From positions 1-20,513 of the IMG/VR virus record IMGVR_UViG_3300037336_000124: 20,513 bases of DNA. One strand, 5' to 3'. Below are positions 6,536 to 12,418 of the stretch, in pieces. Origin of the DNA: a virus. The position numbers and the translations under genes were made by a program. Below the pieces are notes generated by a model. The model did not search any database. It was not told the origin of the DNA and worked only from the letters and a program-made list of their open reading frames with translations. Within the stretch, counting starts at the first letter, position 1, and the number at the start of each line of letters is the position of its first letter.

Positions 6536-6977
6536 ACTTGCTATCCCCTACGTCACGCCTACTTGTGTCACTGATGTTCGCTTCCGTGCTGTTAACGATG
6601 ACGATTCTCCGAAGTATTTGTCGCGTGAGGGAGCCGAAACCCACCTATACAACGTGAAAGCGTTCGAGATGGACTCAGATTTTATTGCCATATGTGAAGG
6701 GGAAATGGACACGATCATATCCCATAGCATGTGTGGTATTCCTACGATAGGATTAGCGGGTGCTAACGCGTGGAAGCCTTGGTATGCTAGGGCTTTCGCT
6801 GATTACCATAAAGTGTTTGTGTTAACTGATGGTGACCAGCCGGGTAGGGATCTTGGTAAGAAGATCGCGCAGCAGATTGATGTGGCGGTAGTAGTGTCCA
6901 TGCCTGACGGGATGGATGTGAACGAAGTGTTTATTCGTGACGGTGTTGAAGGTGTCAGAGGAAGGATCGGGTTGTGA
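6360..6977 (+). CDS. Primase TOPRIM subunit
   Basis: This 205-residue ORF holds a TOPRIM domain: C-E-G-E-M-D with E113 and E115, and T-D-G-D-Q-P-G-R with D157 and D159, the metal-binding acidic residues for primer synthesis. It begins inside the zinc-finger ORF and overlaps it by 176 bases in the +1 frame. AGGA at 6349-6352 stands seven bases before the ATG, so an internal start is credible. Together with the zinc-finger ORF it makes up a DnaG-like primase without a recognisable helicase-interaction domain. A +1 frameshift joining the two is the alternative. Confidence 0.8.
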   Translation: MLSLDAKNSLEQATAAYETQVDQVAGYLAARGISQEAAFTHRLGFVADPLVGHERYVGRLAIPYVTPTCVTDVRFRAVNDDDSPKYLSREGAETHLYNVKAFEMDSDFIAICEGEMDTIISHSMCGIPTIGLAGANAWKPWYARAFADYHKVFVLTDGDQPGRDLGKKIAQQIDVAVVVSMPDGMDVNEVFIRDGVEGVRGRIGL

Positions 6978-7159
6978 ATCCTTGGGTGTGGTTTAGTATC
7001 GGTGGCGTGGCGTTTATCGTTGTCGGTTTCATTGTTGACCGTGCAATCATGCGTGTCACGGGATGGGCGCAGGAGCGAGACATTAACAGGATCATTGCGG
7101 ATGAGGTTGTTGAACAGTTCCGTAGGGAACAATCAAGCCGGAGGGAAGATCCACTATGA
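6974..7159 (+). CDS. Small single-pass membrane protein
   Basis: This 61-residue protein has one hydrophobic segment at about residues 4-22 and a charged, probably helical C-terminal half. The topology suggests an inner-membrane anchor with the charged part in the cytoplasm. The GTG start overlaps the primase stop by four bases and its own stop overlaps the next start as ATGA. No family is recognised. Confidence 0.65.
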   Translation: MNPWVWFSIGGVAFIVVGFIVDRAIMRVTGWAQERDINRIIADEVVEQFRREQSSRREDPL

Positions 7160-7461
7160 CCGACATGCAACTGTTCGGGGACAACGCCAGAGTAATATAT
7201 CAAGACTTAGAAGACGTACTCATACTGAAACAACTGGACTACGGTCCCGGTAACATTAACAACGCGCCCGGAGGTGCCATAAACGGCATCCTTGTACGCA
7301 TGAATGATAAGGTTGAGCGACTAAAGCACCTCAACTACCATGCGGAAGGTGAACCACAAAACGAATCCATAGACGACAGCCTGCTAGACATAGCAAACTA
7401 CGCTGTCATCGCGATGATGGTGAGGGCAGGGACATGGCCGAAAAACATTTCTTCGCATTAA
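7156..7461 (+). CDS. Nmad1/DUF1599-like protein
   Basis: This 101-residue protein matches from memory the pattern of the nucleotide modification associated domain 1 (DUF1599). L-x-x-K-x-x-D-Y-G-P leads in, followed by N-G-I-L-V-R-M-N-D-K-V-E-R-L-K-H-L and a closing E-S-I-D-D-S-L-L-D-I-A-N-Y-A. The conserved acidic and lysine residues suggest a MazG/dUTPase-like all-alpha pyrophosphohydrolase fold acting on nucleotides. The name reflects frequent linkage to phage nucleotide modification; the substrate is unknown. The start overlaps the upstream membrane-protein gene as ATGA. Confidence 0.7.
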   Translation: MTDMQLFGDNARVIYQDLEDVLILKQLDYGPGNINNAPGGAINGILVRMNDKVERLKHLNYHAEGEPQNESIDDSLLDIANYAVIAMMVRAGTWPKNISSH

Positions 7462-7565
7462 GAAACTACCGCGTGTGTACCGAATGTAAAAACGGTTTCG
7501 TTCCCTCGGACCCACCGTCCGTTTACACGTGTATGACGTGCCGTTCATTGGCTCCTTGTGCCTGA
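7434..7565 (+). CDS. 43-aa Zn-ribbon microprotein
   Basis: The 43-residue product has C-T-E-C at residues 15-18 and C-M-T-C at 33-36, the paired knuckles of a zinc ribbon, plus one more cysteine near the end. It overlaps the end of the Nmad1-like gene by 28 bases. AGGG lies just upstream of the ATG. It overlaps the next microprotein ORF by eight bases. The two paired CxxC motifs in a tightly packed operon support a real gene. The role is unknown; small zinc ribbons often bind nucleic acid or protein. Confidence 0.6.
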   Translation: MAEKHFFALRNYRVCTECKNGFVPSDPPSVYTCMTCRSLAPCA

Positions 7566-7686
7566 CGTTGAGCATGTGTGTGGCTACTGCATGACGCAGT
7601 ACCATGACAACTGCCGGAAAGTAATAGTGTACTTCGATAAGACATGGACATGTGAATGTGTACACAACGAGGGAGACACCGAATGA
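7558..7686 (+). CDS. 42-aa Cys-rich microprotein
   Basis: The frame encodes C-G-Y-C at residues 8-11, C19, and C-E-C at 32-34, together with several histidines, so metal binding is likely. The best start is GTG 7558, which overlaps the end of the previous microprotein; a later GTG at 7576 is possible. The stop overlaps the phosphoesterase start as ATGA, strong evidence that this frame is translated. Function is unknown. Confidence 0.6.
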   Translation: MPDVEHVCGYCMTQYHDNCRKVIVYFDKTWTCECVHNEGDTE

Positions 7687-8426
7687 AACGCACCGTGGTA
7701 ATATCTGACCTGCAAATTCCCTTCGAGGATCGTAAGGCTGTTGATGCCGTCGCGCAATTCATTGAGGACTTCAAACCTGACAGTGTTATCAGTGTCGGTG
7801 ACGAATCCGATCTCGCACCACTGTCACGCTTCTCACTAGGCACCCGTGGCATGTACGAAGGTAACCTTGGTGCCGAACGTGACCGTGTAGTAGATGTTCT
7901 AGGTATGCTGAAAGTACAGCACATCACCCGCAGCAACCACCTTGACCGTTGGTTCGCTGCACTCTCAAGAGTACCAGCGTTCGAGACAGTACCCGAAATG
8001 AAACTCGAAACGTTCTACAAGTTCGAGCAGTTAGGTGTCACCTACCACAAAGATCCGTGGGCACCAGCAAAGAACACGCTACTCATGCACGGTGACGAGG
8101 GCGCCATGAGCAGTAAGGCAGGGCAGACAGCCCTCGGTTTAGCGTTACGAACCAACACGAACATTGTGTGCGGGCATACGCACCGTCAAGGTATCTCTAG
8201 TACCACGTTCACGTGGCTAGGTAACAAACAACCCAAGACCGTGTTTGGTTTTGAGGTTGGTACCCTCGCAGACTTCAACTCTCCGGGTATGCGCTACGCA
8301 AAGATGAAGAACTGGCAGCAAGGATTCGGCTTGCTGTATGAGGATGGTAGTAACGTCACGCCAGTGGCAATACCGATAGTGAACAAATCTTTTATTGTAG
8401 AGGGGACGATGTACAAATGGAGATGA
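7683..8426 (+). CDS. Calcineurin-like metallophosphoesterase
   Basis: This 247-residue protein shows the five blocks of the calcineurin-like phosphoesterase fold: S-D-L-Q (D9), G-D-E-S-D at 39-43, S-N-H at 84-86, M-H-G-D at 135-138 and G-H-T-H at 164-167. The first block has Gln where many members have His (D-x-Q instead of D-x-H), and the third has Ser instead of Gly before N-H; I believe both occur in phage relatives. It would hydrolyse a phosphodiester or phosphomonoester using two metal ions. Nucleic-acid or nucleotide processing fits the operon. ATG 7683 is chosen over 7656 because it makes an ATGA overlap. Confidence 0.8.
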   Translation: MKRTVVISDLQIPFEDRKAVDAVAQFIEDFKPDSVISVGDESDLAPLSRFSLGTRGMYEGNLGAERDRVVDVLGMLKVQHITRSNHLDRWFAALSRVPAFETVPEMKLETFYKFEQLGVTYHKDPWAPAKNTLLMHGDEGAMSSKAGQTALGLALRTNTNIVCGHTHRQGISSTTFTWLGNKQPKTVFGFEVGTLADFNSPGMRYAKMKNWQQGFGLLYEDGSNVTPVAIPIVNKSFIVEGTMYKWR

Positions 8427-9028
8427 AAGAAATGACTATTACCGATAGTGAAATTAAACTAGCAAAGCAAGGGGCGCAAGGCGCGTACCGTGCAGGGCGT
8501 GGACTGATAGACCTCGGGGATCTTATCGGGGAATCAAACATGTGGATGGTGGAAAACTATCGTAAGGTAGTAACGTGGAGAGATGAAGGTCGCCATGGTC
8601 ACAACAAACTTCGGCAGGCGTGTCGTCAGCGTTGCCTCACTGTGATTGCAAGGGAACGCAAGAAGCGTTCAGGTCTCAAAGGCGGTGACATTTTCTTTTA
8701 CAATCCTCAAATGGTGCGTGAAATTATCGCAGACATTTTTGATGTGGATGACTGGATTACTAGCGGTGTTGATAATGGTGAGTTGCGGGGCAAATCGGTA
8801 CCTTCTGAGGGTGGAAACAAACTAGCCATGGTGGTTGATGTGCGTGGTGCTTTCTATTCCCTTACAGTGGACGACAGGGCTGTTATTACGGCGTTGTATC
8901 GTGACGGTAAATCGTTTACACAGGTAGCGGATGTCCTTGAGGTTGCTGAACGCACGGTGAGGCGCAAGGAAGAACGTATCCTTGAGAAGATTGTTGAACG
9001 GTTGGGTGGGGAGTCACCCTTCAGGTAA
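8417..9028 (+). CDS. Sigma-70 region-4-like DNA-binding protein
   Basis: The 203-residue protein ends in a helix-turn-helix at about residues 148-197 (S-L-T-V-D-D-R-A-V-I-T-A-L-Y, then F-T-Q-V-A-D-V-L and R-T-V-R-R-K-E-E-R). This resembles sigma-70 region 4, which contacts the -35 box. The N-terminal part (about 1-110) is helical and basic and is not clearly region 2. It closes the rightward operon, so it may redirect host RNA polymerase to later phage promoters, which is inference. The start is uncertain: 8417, 8423 (ATGA overlap) and 8432 (GGAG nine bases before) are all possible. Confidence 0.65.
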   Translation: MEMKEMTITDSEIKLAKQGAQGAYRAGRGLIDLGDLIGESNMWMVENYRKVVTWRDEGRHGHNKLRQACRQRCLTVIARERKKRSGLKGGDIFFYNPQMVREIIADIFDVDDWITSGVDNGELRGKSVPSEGGNKLAMVVDVRGAFYSLTVDDRAVITALYRDGKSFTQVADVLEVAERTVRRKEERILEKIVERLGGESPFR

Positions 9029-9054
9029 GTGACCCCCCGTTAGTAAGCCACACT

Positions 9055-9088
9055 ATGCCCGGTTGGGCATGTTCTGGCGTACATTTTT
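9055..9088 (+). terminator. Possible rightward terminator
   Basis: ATGCCC (9055-9060) and GGGCAT (9065-9070) form a perfect 6-bp stem with a GGTT loop. A run of T occurs at 9084-9088, some 13 bases further on, so the fit to an intrinsic terminator is imperfect. The position at the end of the rightward operon, facing the leftward block, favours a termination role. Confidence 0.35.
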
Positions 9089-9103
9089 CCCTAACTAAAG
9101 AGT

Positions 9104-9128
9104 CAAAATACACCCGATATTAGGGGTG
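9104..9128 (-). terminator. Leftward terminator of the minus-strand block
   Basis: On the minus strand CACCC (9128-9124) pairs with GGGTG (9115-9111) around an 8-base loop. It is followed by TATTTTGA. It lies 26 bases past the last leftward gene, in the convergent gap, so it probably ends that operon. The stem is short. Confidence 0.4.
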
Positions 9129-9153
9129 AATTGACGGGTTACAAATGATTCAC

Positions 9154-9423
9154 TCACCACTTCACCTCCAAACCCTCATACTGCTCGGCACCTTTACGTT
9201 CACGCTTACGCTTAGCGTTATCGGCAGCGTCAGCAATAACCTTAGCCAGTACTGTTACGGCGCGAGGCAAATCACCCTCCCAATCCGGTGTGAAAGGATT
9301 GAAAAGGAAAGTTGCACTCAACTTAACCATGGAGTCTTCATGCTGAGCATACTCAAGACTAAACAGTGACAGTCGTTCGGGACTTGACGGTCGTGGTTCC
9401 CGGTACGGGTCACTCACTGTCAT
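9154..9423 (-). CDS. Hypothetical protein, end of leftward operon
   Basis: The 89-residue product is not recognised. It has a Pro/Ser/Arg-rich beginning, a middle segment with L-S-A-T-F-L-F-N-P-F, and a helical, strongly charged C-terminus with K-R-K-R-E-R-K. The ATG at 9423 is chosen because the 28-aa ORF overlaps the region before it; the ATG at 9459 in the same frame would lengthen it by 12 residues. It is the last gene before the convergent terminators. Confidence 0.6.
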   Translation of the reverse strand: MTVSDPYREPRPSSPERLSLFSLEYAQHEDSMVKLSATFLFNPFTPDWEGDLPRAVTVLAKVIADAADNAKRKRERKGAEQYEGLEVKW

Positions 9424-9496
9424 CACCCTTGTCGTGGTCACTGTCGTCATGCCTGTCATGCTCCGTGTTTACCAGTAAATCTTTCAACTTACCCAT
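9410..9496 (-). CDS. 28-aa acidic microprotein
   Basis: This short ORF encodes a basic-amphipathic start followed by a run rich in Asp, His and Ser. A strong AGGAAGGAAG ribosome-binding region precedes the ATG. It overlaps the upstream 59-aa gene by eight bases and the downstream gene by 14 bases. The Asp/His content could bind divalent metal, but that is speculative. Size alone makes it uncertain. Confidence 0.4.
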   Translation of the reverse strand: MGKLKDLLVNTEHDRHDDSDHDKGDDSE

Positions 9497-9668
9497 TGTC
9501 TTCTTCCTTCCTGCTGTTGATGAGTTCCAGTATCTGTCGCGCTAAAGTGTACGCTTCGTCTTCACTGAAGATCAGTGTCGTGTCGTCGTTAGCCACACGA
9601 ATGTTGTTGTCCTTAACGTACGTTACTTTCAATGGTTCAGTGTCGTGCTTTGAAAACAAACTAAACAT
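9489..9668 (-). CDS. 59-aa hypothetical protein
   Basis: The product begins M-F-S-L-F-S-K-H and has a beta-like centre (L-K-V-T-Y-V, I-R-V-A) and a helical acidic end. No cysteines or membrane segment are present, and no family is recognised. GGAG lies upstream of the ATG near the stop of the previous gene, and its own stop overlaps the 28-aa ORF. The spacing fits an operon member. Confidence 0.55.
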   Translation of the reverse strand: MFSLFSKHDTEPLKVTYVKDNNIRVANDDTTLIFSEDEAYTLARQILELINSRKEEDNG

Positions 9669-9674
9669 TATCGC

Positions 9675-9935
9675 TCACTCTCCATTCATTACGTGTGTCA
9701 TTGACCCGGGATTCTCAAACTTTTCTTCCAGTATTTCCTCAACGTGTAAACGGATCTCGTTATCCGTAGGGTACTCGTCGTAAGCAAACTCGTGATCAAT
9801 AATAGTTTCCTCACTGTTGTATGCGTGAACAGTATACGTGTCATCCGTCCACTCGTGCACACAAATATCGTAACCTTCAATCTTGTCACGTTTCTGTTTC
9901 TGTATCAACCAAACATGTTTCGGTTCACTCAACAT
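9675..9935 (-). CDS. Hypothetical acidic protein
   Basis: This 86-residue protein is strongly acidic and rich in Tyr and His, with alternating beta-like segments and a helical C-terminal part (V-E-E-I-L-E-E-K-F). Four possible ATG codons lie close together at the start. GGAG at 9945-9948 is best spaced for the ATG at 9935 or 9938; 9950 is the longest option. It overlaps the end of the upstream Zn-ribbon gene by 11 bases. Function is unknown. Confidence 0.6.
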   Translation of the reverse strand: MLSEPKHVWLIQKQKRDKIEGYDICVHEWTDDTYTVHAYNSEETIIDHEFAYDEYPTDNEIRLHVEEILEEKFENPGSMTHVMNGE

Positions 9936-10182
9936 CATCATCATCTCCATCTATAGGTGTCGGTAATGTAACAAGGCTACCACACAAGGCACACACCCCG
10001 TCAAGTAAATACCACGCAACCTCACGGTCATCATCAAACTTTACGCAAGCAATAAACGTGTCACACCCACATGGGCACACGCACGTCGGTATACCACGGT
10101 AATCCGTGCCCTCACCTCGCATGATACCATCAAAAACCGTTGCAAGTAAAGGGTTTCTTCGCTTAACTTTTCTACCAAACAT
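9925..10182 (-). CDS. Zn-ribbon protein
   Basis: The 85-residue product has C-V-C-P-C-G-C-D-T-F then, about 25 residues later, V-C-A-L-C-G-S, fitting a zinc ribbon with knuckles in each half. Similar small proteins with the D-G-x-C-A-L-C-G ending are, from memory, common in actinobacteriophages but uncharacterised. AGGAG stands well spaced before ATG 10182, which overlaps the upstream stop (TAATG). The end is a run of Asp. Confidence 0.7.
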   Translation of the reverse strand: MFGRKVKRRNPLLATVFDGIMRGEGTDYRGIPTCVCPCGCDTFIACVKFDDDREVAWYLLDGVCALCGSLVTLPTPIDGDDDDVE

Positions 10183-10679
10183 TACAAACAACTCCTAACC
10201 TTGTATGATGTTTGCGCCCAATGTGAGCGACCATCACCATGATTCCACACTAGCCAGAACGCCATGTCCTGCCAGTACATTGACCAATCATTAACCTTAC
10301 TAGCCCGCAACGTTCGACCAATCTTGATAGCCGAATCTTTAGGTAAAGTTAAGCGTAACTCACGCTGTATCATCCAGCCAGCACCAACACCCATCTTTTT
10401 TGACAGTTGATACGCGCCACGATACTTACCCGTGCCATTGTTAGCGCCGTAAGCATGACGCGACTCATGGTAGCGGATACACCTACGCAACGCATCCGTC
10501 CTCGCAACAAAAAACCTTCCAGTGTACAGGCTTGCACCGTGATACTTTTTCTGTCCACGATCCAACACTTTAATGTTCACCTTGTCCCCGTAAGGCCGGT
10601 GGTACACGCCCTCACCCGCCACCGACACACCAGCGGGTGTGAGTGCAAGGCTAGTGGCCAGTATTATTTCCTTAATCAT
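10182..10679 (-). CDS. Secreted lysozyme/Rpf-like protein
   Basis: This 165-residue protein starts with a likely signal peptide (about residues 1-21, ending S-V-A-G). Its core has the transglycosylase-like pattern of resuscitation-promoting factors and related lysozymes: I-R-Y-H-E-S-R with probable catalytic E72, then G-K-Y-R-G-A-Y-Q at 84-91 and a later W-N-H-G-D-G-R-S-H-W at 145-154. Such domains cleave the glycan strands of peptidoglycan. It is unusual here because it lies in the leftward accessory block, not with the holin and endolysin at the left end. It may loosen the wall early or act as a secondary lysin; the timing is not known. Confidence 0.7.
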   Translation of the reverse strand: MIKEIILATSLALTPAGVSVAGEGVYHRPYGDKVNIKVLDRGQKKYHGASLYTGRFFVARTDALRRCIRYHESRHAYGANNGTGKYRGAYQLSKKMGVGAGWMIQRELRLTLPKDSAIKIGRTLRASKVNDWSMYWQDMAFWLVWNHGDGRSHWAQTSYKVRSCL

Positions 10680-10968
10680 CTTGCACCCCGATCAGTTTCG
10701 TTATCAGTATCCGTGACCTATCTGGTCCCGGTTCCGGTATGTTCCTAGACAAAGCATTCTCAGCCTGCTTCACAGTCCAGTACGGACCCCACGTAAACAT
10801 GCCAAGGCTTGACTGTTGCACCACAACGTACGTGTCCCGTTTAAACACTAAGTCTGACGCAGCAACCAGCACGTTACGTGCCAACGATTCAACGTCGTCA
10901 TGCTCAGCGTCCAGCAGCGCAGTAACCTCCCGTACCTCACCGACACGAGGGTTGAACACGCTAGACAC
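10672..10968 (-). CDS. Hypothetical protein
   Basis: The 98-residue product has a mixed alpha/beta pattern with the aromatic stretch G-M-F-T-W-G-P-Y-W-T near the middle. No cysteine motif, signal peptide or membrane span is visible and no family is recognised. The GTG start overlaps the end of the WhiB-like gene and its stop overlaps the start of the lysozyme-like gene, so the three are probably translated as a coupled set. Confidence 0.6.
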   Translation of the reverse strand: MSSVFNPRVGEVREVTALLDAEHDDVESLARNVLVAASDLVFKRDTYVVVQQSSLGMFTWGPYWTVKQAENALSRNIPEPGPDRSRILITKLIGVQDD

Positions 10969-11254
10969 AACTCAACCCGTAGTCAATCCGTTGATACGGG
11001 ATGCCTCGCTCCCTGCGTGTAGCCTTAAGGTCGGCGGGACTCATGCCACCCCAGAAACCGTACTCTTCGTGACGTAAACCCCACTCACCACAATCAACGT
11101 TGATAGGGCAAGCGTCACAAATCTTTTTTAGTACAGGGTTTTCGACCCGTGCGACACCAACTTCAACAAAAAAAGCGTCGTCACCGATACTGATGCACGT
11201 CCCTTCTTCCCAGCGTATGTCAGTGAATCGTTTAAACGCCACGGTAAACACCAT
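10961..11254 (-). CDS. WhiB-like Fe-S transcription factor
   Basis: This 97-residue protein has the WhiB signature: C20, C46-x2-C49-x5-C55, followed by the turn G-F-W-G-G at 66-70 and a basic A-T-R-R-E-R segment at 78-83. The cysteines hold a [4Fe-4S] cluster and the basic part contacts DNA; in the host such proteins bind the primary sigma factor. WhiB proteins occur only in Actinobacteria and their phages, which is the best host clue here. The start is uncertain: ATG 11254 is adjacent to AAGG, and later GTG codons are possible. The 55-aa Zn-ribbon ORF overlaps it by 23 bases. Confidence 0.85.
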   Translation of the reverse strand: MVFTVAFKRFTDIRWEEGTCISIGDDAFFVEVGVARVENPVLKKICDACPINVDCGEWGLRHEEYGFWGGMSPADLKATRRERGIPYQRIDYGLSCV

Positions 11255-11399
11255 CCTTCGTGTAGTTAGTCCACTTAATTATCGCGCAGTCCTGAGTGCA
11301 GTAATGCTCACCGTCGTAGGTAACCCAATGAAAGGGTACTGTTGGACTGTTCACGACACGATCACAGTAGTCGCACTCGACTGTCTCTTTAATACTCAT
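11232..11399 (-). CDS. 55-aa Zn-ribbon protein
   Basis: The product has C-D-Y-C at residues 9-12 and C-T-Q-D-C at 34-38, with H and W between them, as in treble-clef or zinc-ribbon proteins (C-x2-C then C-x3-C). The ATG overlaps the previous stop (TGATG) with AAGGTG upstream. Its end overlaps the WhiB-like gene. The spacing of cysteines supports a folded metal-binding domain; the role is unknown. Confidence 0.6.
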   Translation of the reverse strand: MSIKETVECDYCDRVVNSPTVPFHWVTYDGEHYCTQDCAIIKWTNYTKDGVYRGV

Positions 11400-11590
11400 C
11401 ACTTCACCTTTTCTTGTAGTTTTTCTATGCTACCGTCGTCATAACCCAACATGTCTACGGCTAGCACCGCATAGTCCAGCATGGCCGGATCACTGTATGG
11501 TTGGGGCCTTGGTTTGAATCCTTTGAAGTCACAGAATCTTTCGTAGAGTACACGTGCCAACAAGTATTGTACTTTTAGTTCGTCGTCCAT
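11399..11590 (-). CDS. Hypothetical helical protein
   Basis: The 63-residue product is largely helical with an N-terminal amphipathic segment and a central P-R-P-Q-P. It has a single cysteine and no membrane span. The stop overlaps the Zn-ribbon start (TGATG) and its own start abuts the stop of the upstream membrane-protein gene. No family is recognised. Confidence 0.6.
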   Translation of the reverse strand: MDDELKVQYLLARVLYERFCDFKGFKPRPQPYSDPAMLDYAVLAVDMLGYDDGSIEKLQEKVK

Positions 11591-11766
11591 TAGATGCCTT
11601 CCTTTTCCCAGTCGTAAACGTTGTCATCATTAAGGTAATCGTAGTAGTGATCCTCAGTAAACATGCTGTAAAACATGGCAGCCAGTACCGCTATGCCACA
11701 TAGCACAACGAGCACTAAGCCTACACGCACACCAATGTCTAGTGTCGCCCAAAGAATATCGTTCAT
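11590..11766 (-). CDS. Small membrane protein
   Basis: This 58-residue protein has one strong hydrophobic segment at about residues 8-34 and an acidic, Tyr/Asp-rich C-terminal tail. It probably sits in the inner membrane with the acidic tail on one side. ATG 11766 is preferred over GTG 11775 because GGAG is well spaced before it. Function is unknown. Confidence 0.6.
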   Translation of the reverse strand: MNDILWATLDIGVRVGLVLVVLCGIAVLAAMFYSMFTEDHYYDYLNDDNVYDWEKEGI

Positions 11767-11771
11767 CTCAC

Positions 11772-11939
11772 TCACTCCTCACATCGGATACAAGAACACT
11801 TGCCGAAAGATATGTATTCCTTATGGCAGGAATTACACTCTCCATTTGAACCCCACTGTGGGTTAACAAATTCGTACCGACAGGATGGGCACTGCACTAC
11901 CACATCCTTCGTGTATACCGTTCTCTGCTGCTCACTCAT
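11772..11939 (-). CDS. 55-aa Zn-ribbon protein with four Cys pairs
   Basis: The 55-residue product has C-P-S-C at 17-20, C-N-S-C at 35-38 and C-S-C-I-R-C at 48-53, seven cysteines in all. The first two pairs fit a zinc ribbon; the last group may bind a second metal or extend the fold. It belongs to the leftward block and its stop is five bases before the membrane-protein start. The function is not known. Confidence 0.6.
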   Translation of the reverse strand: MSEQQRTVYTKDVVVQCPSCRYEFVNPQWGSNGECNSCHKEYISFGKCSCIRCEE

Positions 11940-11940
11940 G

Positions 11941-12156
11941 TCACTCACTCTCCCATTCCAACGTCAAATTATCTAACTCAATCCAGCCTTCCGACACCCC
12001 GTCACTCCAGCGGATAGCCGGGTACTCCTTGCCAAAGTGACGCCACATGAACGGCTTGCCCCATTGCAGGCACTCACCTCTGCGCTCACCCTTAGTGTCA
12101 AGTCGCCACGCGAATCGTCCACTGTTTGCGACGGCTTCATCCCATGTCACATCCAT
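11941..12156 (-). CDS. Hypothetical Trp-rich protein
   Basis: The 71-residue product has six Trp residues and an acidic end, with beta-like stretches (F-A-W-R-L, W-I-E-L). No cysteine pair or membrane span is seen. ATG 12156 is chosen because it overlaps the previous stop (TAATG) and follows a GGGGGA site; GTG 12168 is the longer option. No family is recognised. Confidence 0.6.
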   Translation of the reverse strand: MDVTWDEAVANSGRFAWRLDTKGERRGECLQWGKPFMWRHFGKEYPAIRWSDGVSEGWIELDNLTLEWESE

Positions 12157-12377
12157 TAGATCCCCCACCTATTCAACTGAGCAATCTCACGGACGTACTG
12201 CTTCACGTCCTCAAGAGTCTCAAAGCACTCACGGACTACATCAGAGCCGTCAGGGTCAATCCCAAACTCAGCATGATGCAGATCGAAGTATCCGTCCACG
12301 GGCCACGCCCAAAACGTGCCACGGTAACCGTCTAGTTTCCCGTTGCGTAAACGGATCGGGCTTTTGATTCCTTCCAT
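12156..12377 (-). CDS. Hypothetical protein
   Basis: The 73-residue product has an early basic part and a later acidic, helical part (E-T-L-E-D-V-K-Q-Y-V-R-E-I). It is not recognised. ATG 12377 is preferred over GTG 12386 because an AGG site is better spaced. The stop overlaps the start of the next leftward gene by one base (TAATG). Confidence 0.55.
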   Translation of the reverse strand: MEGIKSPIRLRNGKLDGYRGTFWAWPVDGYFDLHHAEFGIDPDGSDVVRECFETLEDVKQYVREIAQLNRWGI

Positions 12378-12418
12378 CTCACTCACCTATCCTTATCTAT
12401 TTAGCGTGGCAGCGGACG

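Noticed and set aside
9496-9783. 95-codon rightward frame
   Set aside because: It is the reverse complement of the tightly spaced leftward 59-aa gene and its neighbours, which have better start sites and coupling.
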